The notes beneath the pieces are model-generated. The model ran no database searches. It saw only the letters and a list, made by a program, of their open reading frames with translations, and had not been told where the DNA came from. Of a DNA stretch of 64,000 nucleotides, positions 1 to 8,364 are shown piece by piece. The stretch covers positions 1 through 64,000 of the forward strand of contig CALRDN010000005.1 in the NCBI GenBank assembly GCA_943354965.1, written 5' to 3'. The position numbers were made by a program, and so were the translations under genes. Position 1 is the stretch's first letter. Each line of letters begins with the position of its first letter. The DNA comes from Candidatus Peribacteria bacterium. Lineage in GTDB: Bacteria; Patescibacteriota; Gracilibacteria; UBA1369; UBA12463.

Positions 1-120
1 GAGCATTACCGTCTTGAATGATACATTTGTTCCCTCCTCAGCATCGAGCTTCTGGACATCGAACTTTGATCCTTTCTCTACTTTGAATTGCTGACCTGCG
101 ATTTCTACAACTGCAAACAT
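1..120 (-). CDS. rplU: 50S ribosomal protein L21, N-terminal part (cut by window start)
   Basis: The first 40 codons are visible on the minus strand, starting at the ATG at 118-120. The peptide opens MFAVVEIAGQQFKVEKG and then shows KLDAEEG, the usual L21 N-terminus (a beta-strand ribosomal protein that binds 23S rRNA in the large subunit). The rest lies outside the window. It is the last visible gene in the minus-strand order obg, pth, rplU, whereas rplU normally precedes rpmA and obg. A 120-nt gap with its own candidate promoter separates it from pth, so it may be transcribed separately. Identity is secure from the motif order; the length cannot be judged. Confidence 0.9.
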   Translation of the reverse strand, partial: MFAVVEIAGQQFKVEKGSKFDVQKLDAEEGTNVSFKTVML

Positions 121-144
121 AATAATGTGTGTTAAAGCGCGTGG

Positions 145-173
145 ATATTACGTGATATCTGTCACGAAAGCAA
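145..173 (-). promoter_or_regulatory. Candidate promoter of rplU
   Basis: On the minus strand TTGCTT and TAATAT are separated by exactly 17 nt, about 25 nt before the rplU start. The spacer holds a short inverted repeat (CGTGA, six bases, TCACG), which could be an operator or a hairpin. Both hexamers match consensus only partly, so this is a moderate call. Confidence 0.4.
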
Positions 174-240
174 GTGTTTTTTTGAGGCTGGTCTGTTTCG
201 AGTCAGCTTCGAGATTTTATCTCTTGGGGCAGGTTTTCTA

Positions 241-837
241 TTAATTGTACTGATTCATTGCTGAGGCCATTCCTTCCTTTAAGGCTAGTTCGATGGCCTT
301 TGCTCCATTTTGAATGCCTAATTCAATAACTGACTTTTCCTTGTCGGTGAATCTGCGGAGGACGAAGTCGCTGGTGTTCATCTGCTCAGGGACGCCGAAC
401 TCCTCTCCCCTGCTCTCAATGCCGATGCGGAGACGTGGGAAGGTTTTTGAGGGATAGAGCTCTTGGATAGATTTCATGCCGTTGTGTGTGCCTGCAGAGC
501 CGTCTTTGCGGAGGCGGATTTTGCCGAGTGGGAGGTCGAGATCGTCATAGCAGACCCAGAGATTTTCCGGTTCAATTTTGTAATAATTTGTCACCAAAAC
601 AACTGCTTCACCTGAAAGGTTCATGAAGGTGGTTGGTTTTACGAGGATGACATTCTTGGAATTGAACTCACCCTTTGAGATAAAGGCCTTGAGGGATTTT
701 TCTTCTTTCCAGTCTGAGGTGCTCCAGTTTTTTTGGAGTTCATCTACGAGCGTGAAGCCTGCGTTGTGGCGGGATCCTTCATACTCTTTGCCGACATTAC
801 CGAGTCCGACAATGATTATTTTTTGATTTTTTTCCAT
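241..837 (-). CDS. pth: Peptidyl-tRNA hydrolase
   Basis: The 198-residue protein has the Pth family length and motifs: GLGNVGKEYEGSRHNAGF near the N-terminus (the Asn and the general-base His, about N14 and H24), KPTTFMNLSG and YDDLDLPLGKIRLR. It cleaves the ester of peptidyl-tRNAs that drop off ribosomes, recycling tRNA in the cytoplasm. Its ATG lies inside the 3' end of obg (22-nt overlap), so the two genes are probably translationally coupled. The end is followed by a 120-nt gap and rplU. Nothing about the protein is unusual. Confidence 0.95.
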   Translation of the reverse strand: MEKNQKIIIVGLGNVGKEYEGSRHNAGFTLVDELQKNWSTSDWKEEKSLKAFISKGEFNSKNVILVKPTTFMNLSGEAVVLVTNYYKIEPENLWVCYDDLDLPLGKIRLRKDGSAGTHNGMKSIQELYPSKTFPRLRIGIESRGEEFGVPEQMNTSDFVLRRFTDKEKSVIELGIQNGAKAIELALKEGMASAMNQYN

Positions 838-2165
838 GTGGTGGCCTTGATAAATGGAATCTCCTTTTCTGCGATGACAACGATATCATTTTCTACAGCA
901 CCTTCCTTGGTAAGTGCCTGCTGGATGCCCATTTTCTTGAGGTAGTGGCGAATACGAGTCATACCATGAGGCGTATTGATATCCGTCATATTTACGAGCT
1001 GCTCGATACGTTTGCCTACGACGTCGTAGTACTTCTGTCTGTTGAGTTTTTTTACATATTTGATCGTGAAGTTTTTGGTATTTTCAAGATGTGGACGGAA
1101 GATTTTGTGAGCGGCTTCCGGTTCGATTTTCTTCTCCTTTTCTGCCTCCAATTTCTTTTCTTCTAATTTAAGTACTCTCCAAACTTCCTTCATGAGCTCA
1201 TCGGTACCGTCGTTAATTTCGGCAGAGATGAAGAATACTTTCTTCTGTTTAAGTTTTTTCTGAATGTCCTTGAGGAAGTCCTCCTGTTCTTCTGTTTGGA
1301 TCAGGTCACGCTTGTTTACAACGATGATTTGAGGTTTCTTTGCGAGGTTTTTGTCGAACTTCTTGAGCTCGTTGTTGATGACTTTGTATGATGTTGGTAT
1401 ATCCGTGTCGCTTGCATCGATCATGTGGATCAGGATCTTTGTACGTTGAACGTGCTTGAGAAACTCATGACCAAGGCCTTTTCCCTCGTGGGCACCCTCG
1501 ATAAGTCCTGGAATATCAGCTAAAACGAATGAGGCGTCTTTTTCTTTTAAAAGCCTTTCGAGTGAAACAACGCCGAGGTTTGGACTGAGGGTTGTGAAGT
1601 GGTAGGCGGCGATTTTTGGCTTTGCGTTGGATACACGGGCGATAAGCGTGGATTTTCCAGCGGATGGGAGTCCGATAATTCCGATATCGGCAATCAATTT
1701 AAGCTCAACAAATACTTCTATTTCTTCTCCATTTTCTCCGATTTCTGCGAGTTTTGGGGCTTGAAATCGGCTACTGACGAAGTGTTTATTGCCATATCCT
1801 CCACGTCCTCCTTTTGCGACGAGATAGGTGTCTCCTTCGTTTACTAAATCGGCAAGAATCTGCTTCTTGTCTTCGGTGAGGATTTGCGTGCCCGTAGGAA
1901 CGTCAATGTAAAGCGTTTCTCCGTCGCTACCGTGGCAATCAACATCACCTCCACTTCCACCGTTTTCTGCTTTGAATTTCTTGATATGACCTAGGTTTGA
2001 GAGCGTTCTCATATTTGCTCTGGCACGAAAAATAACGCTTCCACCTCGTCCACCATCGCCACCATCCGGGCCTCCTCGTGGTACGAATTTCTCTCGTCGG
2101 AAGCTGACGAGTCCACCTCCTCCTTTTCCTCCTATGCATCGTAATTGTACTTCATCGCAAATCAT
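816..2165 (-). CDS. obg: GTPase Obg/CgtA, ribosome assembly factor
   Basis: The 449-residue protein has the three Obg domains in order: a glycine-rich Obg fold (about 1-158), a GTPase domain and a C-terminal OCT domain (about 355-425). GTPase motifs are visible: GLPSAGKS (G1, about 165-172), the TT of G2 (191-192), DIPG (G3, 217-220) and NKRD (G4, 284-287). A Lys/Glu-rich linker precedes the OCT domain. Obg proteins bind the 50S subunit and link its maturation to growth state. The gene overlaps pth by 22 nt. The start is the ATG at 2163-2165, right before the conserved first strand of the Obg fold. Confidence 0.96.
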   Translation of the reverse strand: MICDEVQLRCIGGKGGGGLVSFRREKFVPRGGPDGGDGGRGGSVIFRARANMRTLSNLGHIKKFKAENGGSGGDVDCHGSDGETLYIDVPTGTQILTEDKKQILADLVNEGDTYLVAKGGRGGYGNKHFVSSRFQAPKLAEIGENGEEIEVFVELKLIADIGIIGLPSAGKSTLIARVSNAKPKIAAYHFTTLSPNLGVVSLERLLKEKDASFVLADIPGLIEGAHEGKGLGHEFLKHVQRTKILIHMIDASDTDIPTSYKVINNELKKFDKNLAKKPQIIVVNKRDLIQTEEQEDFLKDIQKKLKQKKVFFISAEINDGTDELMKEVWRVLKLEEKKLEAEKEKKIEPEAAHKIFRPHLENTKNFTIKYVKKLNRQKYYDVVGKRIEQLVNMTDINTPHGMTRIRHYLKKMGIQQALTKEGAVENDIVVIAEKEIPFIKATTWKKIKK

Positions 2166-2296
2166 ATCGTTTGGGTTTTCTGGTTTGATCTATAAGCCGG
2201 CCTATTGTAACTCATTTTTTACCCTTTGGGAAGCCCCGTTTTGGATTGTTTTGTTTTTTCTTTCGTTCTTGGATATACTTCCCTAGCTTCAGGTGT

Positions 2297-2382
2297 GCCG
2301 GAGTGGCGGAATGGCAGACGCGCTCGACTCAAAATCGAGTACTCGCAAGGGTGTGTGGGTTCAAGTCCCACCCCCGGCACCA
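2297..2382 (+). tRNA. tRNA-Leu (CAA)
   Basis: A class II tRNA with a long variable arm. The anticodon stem CTCGA/TCGAG encloses the loop CTCAAAA, giving anticodon CAA. The T arm is GTGGG TTCAAGT CCCAC, and the acceptor GCCGGAG pairs with CCCCGGC except for one A-C mismatch, as in several bacterial tRNA-Leu genes. Discriminator A and an encoded CCA are present. A protein gene may begin directly after the CCA. Confidence 0.96.
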
Positions 2383-2892
2383 ATGAGAATTATTATGAGT
2401 TTGAATATTGATACATCTCGATCAGGAGAAGATTTGGCGGCTGAGCTTGCTGAGAGGGGTAAGTTTTATGCAAAGGGCTTTGGGAGTGTTTTGGGTATTG
2501 ACGTGCTTCCTTGTATAGAAATACTTGAGGATAATTTTGAGGAAAACTGGATGTATCAAATCGTTGCTCGTCAGGGTTTGGATATTATGAGTCGATTCTA
2601 TGATCGTATTTCGTTTGGAGAGATGATCGATCATCCCGATGCGGAGCTTTTATTTGAGATTAAGTATATTATTACAGCTTTGCGCAGTGAATTTGAATTT
2701 GTCTTTTTAGGTGACTTTAGTCATAATGAAGCTGTATATGAGCATATATCAACCATTCATGATCTAGGGCAATTATATCGTGCAAGACTTCACGCTATTC
2801 AAGAGGCTTTACGTACGAAAGAAGGCTTTGAATATGTGGGATTAAAGGTTGTTGATCTGCATGGAAAGATTTGGAATTCTGCGCTGGGGTGA
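2383..2892 (+). CDS. Hypothetical protein directly downstream of tRNA-Leu
   Basis: A 169-residue soluble, acidic protein beginning MRIIMSLNIDTSRSG. I do not recognise a family; no signal peptide or membrane segment is visible. The frame stays open upstream through the tRNA, but those codons are tRNA sequence, so the start is the ATG that abuts the CCA end (2383) or the ATG at 2395. If 2383 is right, 3' processing of the tRNA would leave a leaderless mRNA. No Shine-Dalgarno sequence is visible before either start. A possible hairpin terminator follows at 2901-2955. It is probably real because of its length and ordinary composition. Confidence 0.6.
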   Translation: MRIIMSLNIDTSRSGEDLAAELAERGKFYAKGFGSVLGIDVLPCIEILEDNFEENWMYQIVARQGLDIMSRFYDRISFGEMIDHPDAELLFEIKYIITALRSEFEFVFLGDFSHNEAVYEHISTIHDLGQLYRARLHAIQEALRTKEGFEYVGLKVVDLHGKIWNSALG

Positions 2893-2900
2893 TGGTTTAG

Positions 2901-2955
2901 CATCATTGTCCAAATATACAGCAAAAAGATAGCAAAATGGACACTGATGATTTTT
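2901..2955. terminator. Possible bidirectional hairpin terminator
   Basis: CATCATTGTCCA (2901-2912) pairs with TGGACACTGATG (2938-2949) with one mismatch across a 25-nt loop, followed by ATTTTT. It lies between the end of the 169-residue gene and the convergent end of uvrC. The long loop makes this tentative. Confidence 0.35.
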
Positions 2956-2960
2956 ATTCC

Positions 2961-5252
2961 CTACAGCTGTTGTTTCAAAATCATCGCGGACTTTTTCCCT
3001 ACTACACGGGCGAGTTCGTCCATGGTGGCGTTTTTGATGGCGTGGAGGGAGCCGAAGTGGTTGAGGAGTTTTTTCTTGGAGAGTTCGCCGATGCCAGGGA
3101 GGTCGTCGAGTTCGGAGGAGATGAGAGTTTTGTTGTGGGCGAGGTTGGAGTAAGAGACGGCGAAACGGTGGGACTCGTCGCGGATGCGTTGCATCAGGTG
3201 AAGGGCGTGCGAATCTTTTGGAAGTTTGATCGACTCTGATTCGTGGGGCATGAAGATCTCTTCTTCTTGTTTGGCGAGTGAGCAGATTGGGATTTGGAGA
3301 TCCATGTTTTTGAGGACTTCTATGCCGATATTGAGCTGACCCTTGCCCCCGTCGAGGACGATGAGGTCTGGTTTTACGGAGAATTTTTTGTGTTGTTCTA
3401 TGAGTTTTCCCGTCTCGATCATGAGAAGAGAGGTATGTGGAATTTTGATGAATCCTTCTTGTTCATGTGGATTTTTTAATTCGTTGAATCCGAATTCTTC
3501 GTAGGAGTTGATGAGATCATCTGTGGCTTGTATGTACCATTTTTTTAGTGTCTTATTTTTCTCAATGAAACGGTAGAGTAGTTGATGAGAGAGTTGTTTG
3601 ATATCGAATTTTGGATCGATCCAGAGCTGTGTAATTTCTGCGGAGATTGATGAGTAGTCTTTTTTCTCGATGAAACCTGCAAGAGATTTTTCTTTTATGA
3701 AGAGCGTGAAGTTTTCGAGGTTGAGAGGTTCTTGTTTCTTGTTTTTTGCCGGTTTTTTCTGTGTTTTCTGAATGGCCTCGGTGTACTTCTTTGTGGCTTT
3801 GGCTATGGTAAATGTTGACTTGGATAGATATTTGAGACGACGGGAGAGTACCTCGCGCATAGATGCGTAGTCGTCGGGTTTGCCGTGTGGAATTGTCGTG
3901 AGTTTGAATCGTCGGTATTCTGAATTTGATGGAGTTCCATTTGTCATAACGACCATGGATGCGACGGTTGAGGTGCCGCCGAAATGAGAGATGTCGTAAC
4001 ACTCGATGCGCTTAGGAGGTTTTGGGAGGTTAAGTACTTTTGCGAGATTCTCGAGAGATTCGCGCGGAACAACCTCTTCCTTGAGCCATTTCGCCTTCTG
4101 TTGATGAGCGTAACTTTTGGCATTGGCTAGAGAGAGTTCGAGCAATTTATTTTTTTCGCCTATTTGTGGCCAGTGGATGTTTACCTTCTTCGTTCTCTTT
4201 TCCGAGAGCCATTTTTCTAAAAGTGGAATCGATTCGATATTTTCCGGAATGAGAATTTCCTCGGGTATGTTGGCGCTGGTGATGTAGTAATCGCGGAGAA
4301 TAGCCTCGGTAATTTCGCTTGTGGATGGGATTTCTTGCTTGTCGTGATTTCCGGTGAATATGAAGTTCTCCTGACCCATGATGCGACCCTCGCGGATTTG
4401 AAAGAGGTTGGTGTAGATTTTGGTATTATCAACAACGAAGTGGAAGACGTCACAGTCTTTTCTGTTGGCATCGCTGATTCTCTGCTTCTCGAACATTTCC
4501 TCGATGAGTTTGATTTTGTCGCGAGTGGCTGCGGCTTTTTCGAATTTCTTGTTAGCGGCGTGCATCATCATTTCGTCCTGAAGTTGCTTCATGAGTTCAT
4601 CTGGTTTTCCCTTGAGGAAGTTGATAACTTTTTCAATAATACCTCCGTACTCCTGAGGATTTACCTTACCGATACATGGTGCGGCGCAGCGTTTGATGTA
4701 ATGATATAGGCATGGATACTTGAGAACTTTGTTTGTAACTTCTACCTCATTTTCGTTGTTGTGGAAGCCTTTGTAGGCGATGTTGAGTCCGCAGTGACGG
4801 TATGGAAGTACTTTTCGAAGAATATCAAGTGTTTGCTTTACTTTGCGACCTGCGGTTTTTGGACCGAAGTAGAGCGCTTTATCTTTTTCTCTTCTTCTCG
4901 TAATTGTAACGCGCGGAAAATCCTCGGAAATGTCTATTTTTATATATACGAAGTTTTTGTCGTCCTTCATTAAGACGTTGTATTTCGGGCGGAACTGTTT
5001 GATCCAGTTTGTCTCGAGCATGAATGCCTCCAAGTCAGTGCCAACCTCGATATACTCGATGTCGTCGATCAGGCTCACCATATACTCCTTCCTGTCGCCG
5101 AGATCGGCTGCTTTTTGGAAGTAGCTTCGTACTCGATTACGGAGATTAATCGCCTTTCCGATATAGATGATTTTCCCTTCGACATCCTTCATCTTGTACA
5201 CGCCCGGAGATGTGGGAAGTTTGGCGAGGGTGTTTTCGAGTTTTTGATTCAT
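2961..5252 (-). CDS. uvrC: Excinuclease ABC subunit C with an extra segment in the nuclease domain
   Basis: UvrC makes both incisions in nucleotide excision repair. The 763-residue protein has a GIY-YIG domain (about 14-95), four cysteines placed like a UvrC iron-sulfur site (C154, C181, C189, C193), a UVR motif (about 218-258), an RNase H-like C-terminal nuclease (ECYDISHFGG near 420, LDGGKGQL near 635, RDESH near 695) and a final helix-hairpin-helix. About 150 residues (roughly 477-625) separate DDYASMREVLSRRL from PDLIVLDGGKG, where E. coli has about 15, explaining the long protein. An in-frame TTG lies nine codons upstream; the ATG at 5252 is preferred because the GIY-YIG fold begins there. 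Confidence 0.93.
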   Translation of the reverse strand: MNQKLENTLAKLPTSPGVYKMKDVEGKIIYIGKAINLRNRVRSYFQKAADLGDRKEYMVSLIDDIEYIEVGTDLEAFMLETNWIKQFRPKYNVLMKDDKNFVYIKIDISEDFPRVTITRRREKDKALYFGPKTAGRKVKQTLDILRKVLPYRHCGLNIAYKGFHNNENEVEVTNKVLKYPCLYHYIKRCAAPCIGKVNPQEYGGIIEKVINFLKGKPDELMKQLQDEMMMHAANKKFEKAAATRDKIKLIEEMFEKQRISDANRKDCDVFHFVVDNTKIYTNLFQIREGRIMGQENFIFTGNHDKQEIPSTSEITEAILRDYYITSANIPEEILIPENIESIPLLEKWLSEKRTKKVNIHWPQIGEKNKLLELSLANAKSYAHQQKAKWLKEEVVPRESLENLAKVLNLPKPPKRIECYDISHFGGTSTVASMVVMTNGTPSNSEYRRFKLTTIPHGKPDDYASMREVLSRRLKYLSKSTFTIAKATKKYTEAIQKTQKKPAKNKKQEPLNLENFTLFIKEKSLAGFIEKKDYSSISAEITQLWIDPKFDIKQLSHQLLYRFIEKNKTLKKWYIQATDDLINSYEEFGFNELKNPHEQEGFIKIPHTSLLMIETGKLIEQHKKFSVKPDLIVLDGGKGQLNIGIEVLKNMDLQIPICSLAKQEEEIFMPHESESIKLPKDSHALHLMQRIRDESHRFAVSYSNLAHNKTLISSELDDLPGIGELSKKKLLNHFGSLHAIKNATMDELARVVGKKSAMILKQQL

Positions 5253-5299
5253 GGGGGTGTTGAGTATTTGCCTCTGCAATCTAGTCTTTCGGCTTGAGA

Positions 5300-5328
5300 T
5301 TGTAGCATGGACGGAATTTCATTAGAAT
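5300..5328 (+). promoter_or_regulatory. Promoter giving a leaderless mRNA
   Basis: TTGTAG and TAGAAT are separated by 17 nt. The -10 hexamer ends 6 nt before the ATG at 5335, so a start site seven bases downstream of the -10 would fall on the A of the ATG. No Shine-Dalgarno sequence is present. The geometry matches promoters before 7744, 21621, 25239 and 50230. Confidence 0.6.
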
Positions 5329-5334
5329 AGATTT

Positions 5335-6228
5335 ATGGAGTCATTTCTTTCTACCGTGGCAGCTAATGGGCTTGAAAATGCTATCTACAAGACGGTTGCG
5401 TTCTTTGATGTGCTGGATTACTGCCTCACGGCTGAGGAAATTTGTAGTAGGTTGATGGGTTTTCAGGCGAATTTTGAAGAGATTTCGTTGGGTTTGGCGA
5501 TGTGTTCAACAATTGATACAGATGGGGTTTATTATTTTTTGAAGGGAAGAGGCGAGCTGGCAAAAATGAGAACTGATAGTCAGATGCATCATAATGGGAT
5601 TTGGAAGAAGGTTGAGCGATTGAAGTGGATTTTTTCTTTTACTCCTTTTTTGAAGGGTGTTTATGTTTGCAATACTCTTGCGATGACACAGGCGCGACCC
5701 GGAAGTGATATTGATGTACTTATTGTAACTGCGAGAAGTAGATTATTTATTGTGCGGACGTGGTTGCTCATTTTGACGCAGCTACTTGGGGTTCGTCGGC
5801 ATGGTGATAAAGTGGAGGGCAGATTGTGTTTGAGTTTTTTTGTGGATGAGGATCATGTGAATTTTTCTCAATTATTATTGAAACCCTATGATGTATATTT
5901 TGCGTATTGGTTGTTGTTATTGAAACCTGTCGGGAAATCCCCTTCTCTTTTGAGTTCAAATGAGTGGATGAGAGGATATTTTTCTGAGGAGATATTGGCT
6001 CGCGGTGAGCGTGTTCGTGATGTTGTGTTGAGTCGTTCTTTTTTGATGAAGTTTTGGAGTAAGGTGGAATTACTCCTTTTGGATTGGCAACTCGGGCGAG
6101 CGTGTGCGAAATTTGTGGCTATGGGTAGACCTCAAGGTGTGGTATTAGAAAAACACTGCCTGAAGTTTCATGATCAGGATATGCGGGAAATTTATCGTAA
6201 AGAGTGGGAGGAAAGAACGACGTCCTAG
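5335..6228 (+). CDS. Nucleotidyltransferase-fold protein
   Basis: A 297-residue protein. The segment ARPGSDIDVLIVTA (about 121-134) matches the GSxxDxD signature of the polymerase-beta nucleotidyltransferase fold. The N-terminal 80 residues look like a winged-helix region (DVLDYCLTAEEICSRL). Hydrophobic stretches (RTWLLILTQLLGV, YFAYWLLLLKPVG) occur, but I see no clear membrane topology. Substrate and role are unknown; related folds modify drugs, proteins or RNA. It is transcribed away from uvrC and ends convergently with der, 6 nt apart, at a palindrome. Confidence 0.7.
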   Translation: MESFLSTVAANGLENAIYKTVAFFDVLDYCLTAEEICSRLMGFQANFEEISLGLAMCSTIDTDGVYYFLKGRGELAKMRTDSQMHHNGIWKKVERLKWIFSFTPFLKGVYVCNTLAMTQARPGSDIDVLIVTARSRLFIVRTWLLILTQLLGVRRHGDKVEGRLCLSFFVDEDHVNFSQLLLKPYDVYFAYWLLLLKPVGKSPSLLSSNEWMRGYFSEEILARGERVRDVVLSRSFLMKFWSKVELLLLDWQLGRACAKFVAMGRPQGVVLEKHCLKFHDQDMREIYRKEWEERTTS

Positions 6229-6246
6229 GACGTTCTACTTTTTCTT
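6214..6246. terminator. Palindrome at convergent gene ends, possible terminator
   Basis: AGAACG (6214-6219) and CGTTCT (6231-6236) can pair, and the centre contains the perfect palindrome ACGTCCTAGGACGT, followed by a T-rich run. It spans both stop codons of the 5335-6228 gene and der. A bidirectional terminator is plausible but unproven. Confidence 0.35.
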
Positions 6247-7653
6247 CCCGGAACCTTTTTTCAAAGCGTTCTTTTTTGCTTTTCCCTTTTCCATACGGTC
6301 GTGGTGAGTTTCGCGCTTGACGCCTTCTGATTTTTTGTAGAATCGGAGGTCGATAGCGGTACCGCTGAATCCATAACGTTCACGGATTATTCGCTCAATG
6401 TAGCGCTTATAGGAGAAGTGGAATAGCTCAGGATTTGAAACCGTGACAATAAATGTAGGTGGATCTTTCTGGGTGTATTCGATGGAGTACATCGTAATCG
6501 TACGGCCATGACTTCGAGGTGGGGCGTGACGCGTGATGGCCTCGGCGATGATTGATTTGAGCTCGCCCTGATCGATGTCCTTGTTTCGCTCTTTGTGAAT
6601 TTTGACGGCAAGGTCGAAAATTTTCGTAATGTTTTTTCCAGTGAGTGCGGAGGTCATAATGATCGGGCTCCATGGGAGGAACTCGAATTTGTGCTGAAGT
6701 TTGTGCGTTAATTCCTCGGCGGCTTCTGCGGAAAGTTTATCAATTTTATTAAGAAGGATGATCAAGCCCTTTTTCTCGTCTTTGATATATCCGGCGATGT
6801 GCGAATCTTGGCTCACTATACCCTCTGATGCGTCGATGACGAGGATGGCGATTTCTGATTCTTCCAATGCCTTGATTCCACGAAGTACGCTCCAGAATTC
6901 TAGCTCTCTTCCAATTTTTCCTCTCTTACGGATACCGGCAGTGTCCTTCAGGAGAAACTTCTGGTCGTTCCAGTCAATCTCGGTATCTACCGTATCGCGC
7001 GTGGTACCTGAGATGTCGGAAACTATCATCTTGTCCTGACCAATGAGTTTGTTGAGGAGGGATGATTTTCCTACGTTTGGACGTCCGAGAATAGCAATAG
7101 TAATCGTTCCTTTTGCGACTTTGCTTACCTTTTCTTTTGCCTCTTTCTTATGTCCTAATTTCCTGAGCATTTTCTCGATGAGTGTCTCCATTTCGTCGAT
7201 ACCTGCGCCGTGATTTGCTGATATAGGGCAGATATTCTCCACGCCCATGCGGTAATACTCCCCTATTTCTATCTCATGGCTCTTCCTGTCTGTTTTGTTG
7301 GCGACACAGATATATGGCTTTTTTGCTTTGAGAATGGTTCTAATAACGTGCTGATCTTCGATGGTTGGGGGAAGTGATCCGTCCACAATGAACATGATGA
7401 AGTTGGCTTCTTGAATTGCCAAAAGTGTCTGTGCATATACGTCTCCCTCGAGACTTACTTTTTTACCATATTGAAGTCCACCCGTATCTACGAGAATCGC
7501 CTCCATATTTCCAATTTCGCATGTCTGATAAATACGATCGCGAGTTGTTCCGGCTATATCGGAGGTGATGGCAACTTTCTTTCCCACCATTCTATTAAAG
7601 AGCGTTGATTTTCCCACGTTTGGTTTTCCGATGATGGCAATAATTGGCTTCAT
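6235..7653 (-). CDS. der: Ribosome assembly GTPase Der (EngA)
   Basis: A 472-residue protein with two tandem GTPase domains and a C-terminal KH-like domain, the diagnostic Der layout. Domain 1 shows GKPNVGKST, DTGG and NKTD; domain 2 shows GRPNVGKSS, DTAGIRKRGKI and NKID. The C-terminus (RETHHDRMEKGKAKKNALKKG) is a lysine-rich tail likely to touch rRNA. Der is essential for 50S maturation. Four extra in-frame codons lie upstream (MSLY); the ATG at 7651-7653 is preferred because the first GTPase strand (MKPIIAIIG) begins there. It is transcribed divergently from the pilin-like gene. Confidence 0.95.
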   Translation of the reverse strand: MKPIIAIIGKPNVGKSTLFNRMVGKKVAITSDIAGTTRDRIYQTCEIGNMEAILVDTGGLQYGKKVSLEGDVYAQTLLAIQEANFIMFIVDGSLPPTIEDQHVIRTILKAKKPYICVANKTDRKSHEIEIGEYYRMGVENICPISANHGAGIDEMETLIEKMLRKLGHKKEAKEKVSKVAKGTITIAILGRPNVGKSSLLNKLIGQDKMIVSDISGTTRDTVDTEIDWNDQKFLLKDTAGIRKRGKIGRELEFWSVLRGIKALEESEIAILVIDASEGIVSQDSHIAGYIKDEKKGLIILLNKIDKLSAEAAEELTHKLQHKFEFLPWSPIIMTSALTGKNITKIFDLAVKIHKERNKDIDQGELKSIIAEAITRHAPPRSHGRTITMYSIEYTQKDPPTFIVTVSNPELFHFSYKRYIERIIRERYGFSGTAIDLRFYKKSEGVKRETHHDRMEKGKAKKNALKKGSGKKK

Positions 7654-7708
7654 ATACAATGACATTATGTGAGGTGCTTTCCTTGTTCCGCGCCATTTTG
7701 CCTCTTTT

Positions 7709-7737
7709 TTGCCATTTTGGCTACTCTTTGTTATGAT
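7709..7737 (+). promoter_or_regulatory. Promoter giving a leaderless mRNA
   Basis: TTGCCA and TATGAT with a 17-nt spacer, both 5/6 to the sigma-70 consensus. The -10 ends 6 nt before the ATG at 7744, placing the expected transcription start on the start codon. This supports the start at 7744 over longer frames that would begin upstream of the promoter. Confidence 0.7.
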
Positions 7738-7743
7738 GTACCT

Positions 7744-8346
7744 ATGAAAAAGAACCTTTTAGCTTTGTTTGTCGGAATTATGTTGGTTGCGACCTTCATT
7801 CCTTCTCTTGTTTTAGCCCAAGAAACGCCTGTCCAGGTCCAAGATACTACTCGGCAACCGACGAGTTTGCTCCCCTCGGATGCGGCAACGGGAATACCTA
7901 CCGGCTATAGCATTGATTGTATTCGATTCCTCAAGAGGCCAGAATTACGAAAGGAAGTTTCCGGCGATATAACCATCAATGCAAATGATACTACTAAGAA
8001 AATTTCATTTTTGGATCCATTGGGTAAAATAGTCGCTGCGGACAAACTTAGTGATTTTTCTATCAGCGCTCGTGGAACAGCCCTTTCATGTGGAATCAAA
8101 ACGGGACGAATTGATATGTGGCTCATTCCTTATTATCTTGTGAGAGTTATTGATTTTGGATTATTACTTGCCGGTCTTCTTTCGGTACTCTTCATCATTA
8201 TTGGTGGATATCATATGATTGTTGGAAGTTATACTGAAGATAAAGAAAAGGGTAAAAAAACTATTCTCTATGCGATGGGTGGACTTGTACTCTGTCTTTT
8301 GGCTTATACCATCGTTAATTTGATATTATTGTTCGTCACTGCTTAA
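7744..8346 (+). CDS. VirB2/TrbC-like pilin-type membrane protein
   Basis: A 200-residue exported protein. Residues 1-23 are a signal peptide (MKKNLLALFVGIMLV, with a likely cleavage after VLAQ). The C-terminus has two hydrophobic helices (IDFGLLLAGLLSVLFIIIGG and a segment ending in the C-terminal LLLFVTA) separated by a short charged loop (SYTEDKEKGKKT). This two-helix hairpin is the hallmark of VirB2/TrbC pilins of type IV secretion systems. The 100-residue region between is longer than in typical pilins. It is followed after 18 nt by an AI-2E-type permease. With the two VirD4-like ATPases in this window it may belong to a pilus or DNA-transfer machine, but no VirB4, VirB6 or relaxase gene is adjacent. 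Confidence 0.65.
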   Translation: MKKNLLALFVGIMLVATFIPSLVLAQETPVQVQDTTRQPTSLLPSDAATGIPTGYSIDCIRFLKRPELRKEVSGDITINANDTTKKISFLDPLGKIVAADKLSDFSISARGTALSCGIKTGRIDMWLIPYYLVRVIDFGLLLAGLLSVLFIIIGGYHMIVGSYTEDKEKGKKTILYAMGGLVLCLLAYTIVNLILLFVTA

Positions 8347-8364
8347 TTTTTTACCACCCTCGCC

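Noticed and set aside
2226-2411. Short open frame across tRNA-Leu and beyond
   Set aside because: The codons are tRNA sequence; such frames arise by chance inside tRNA genes.
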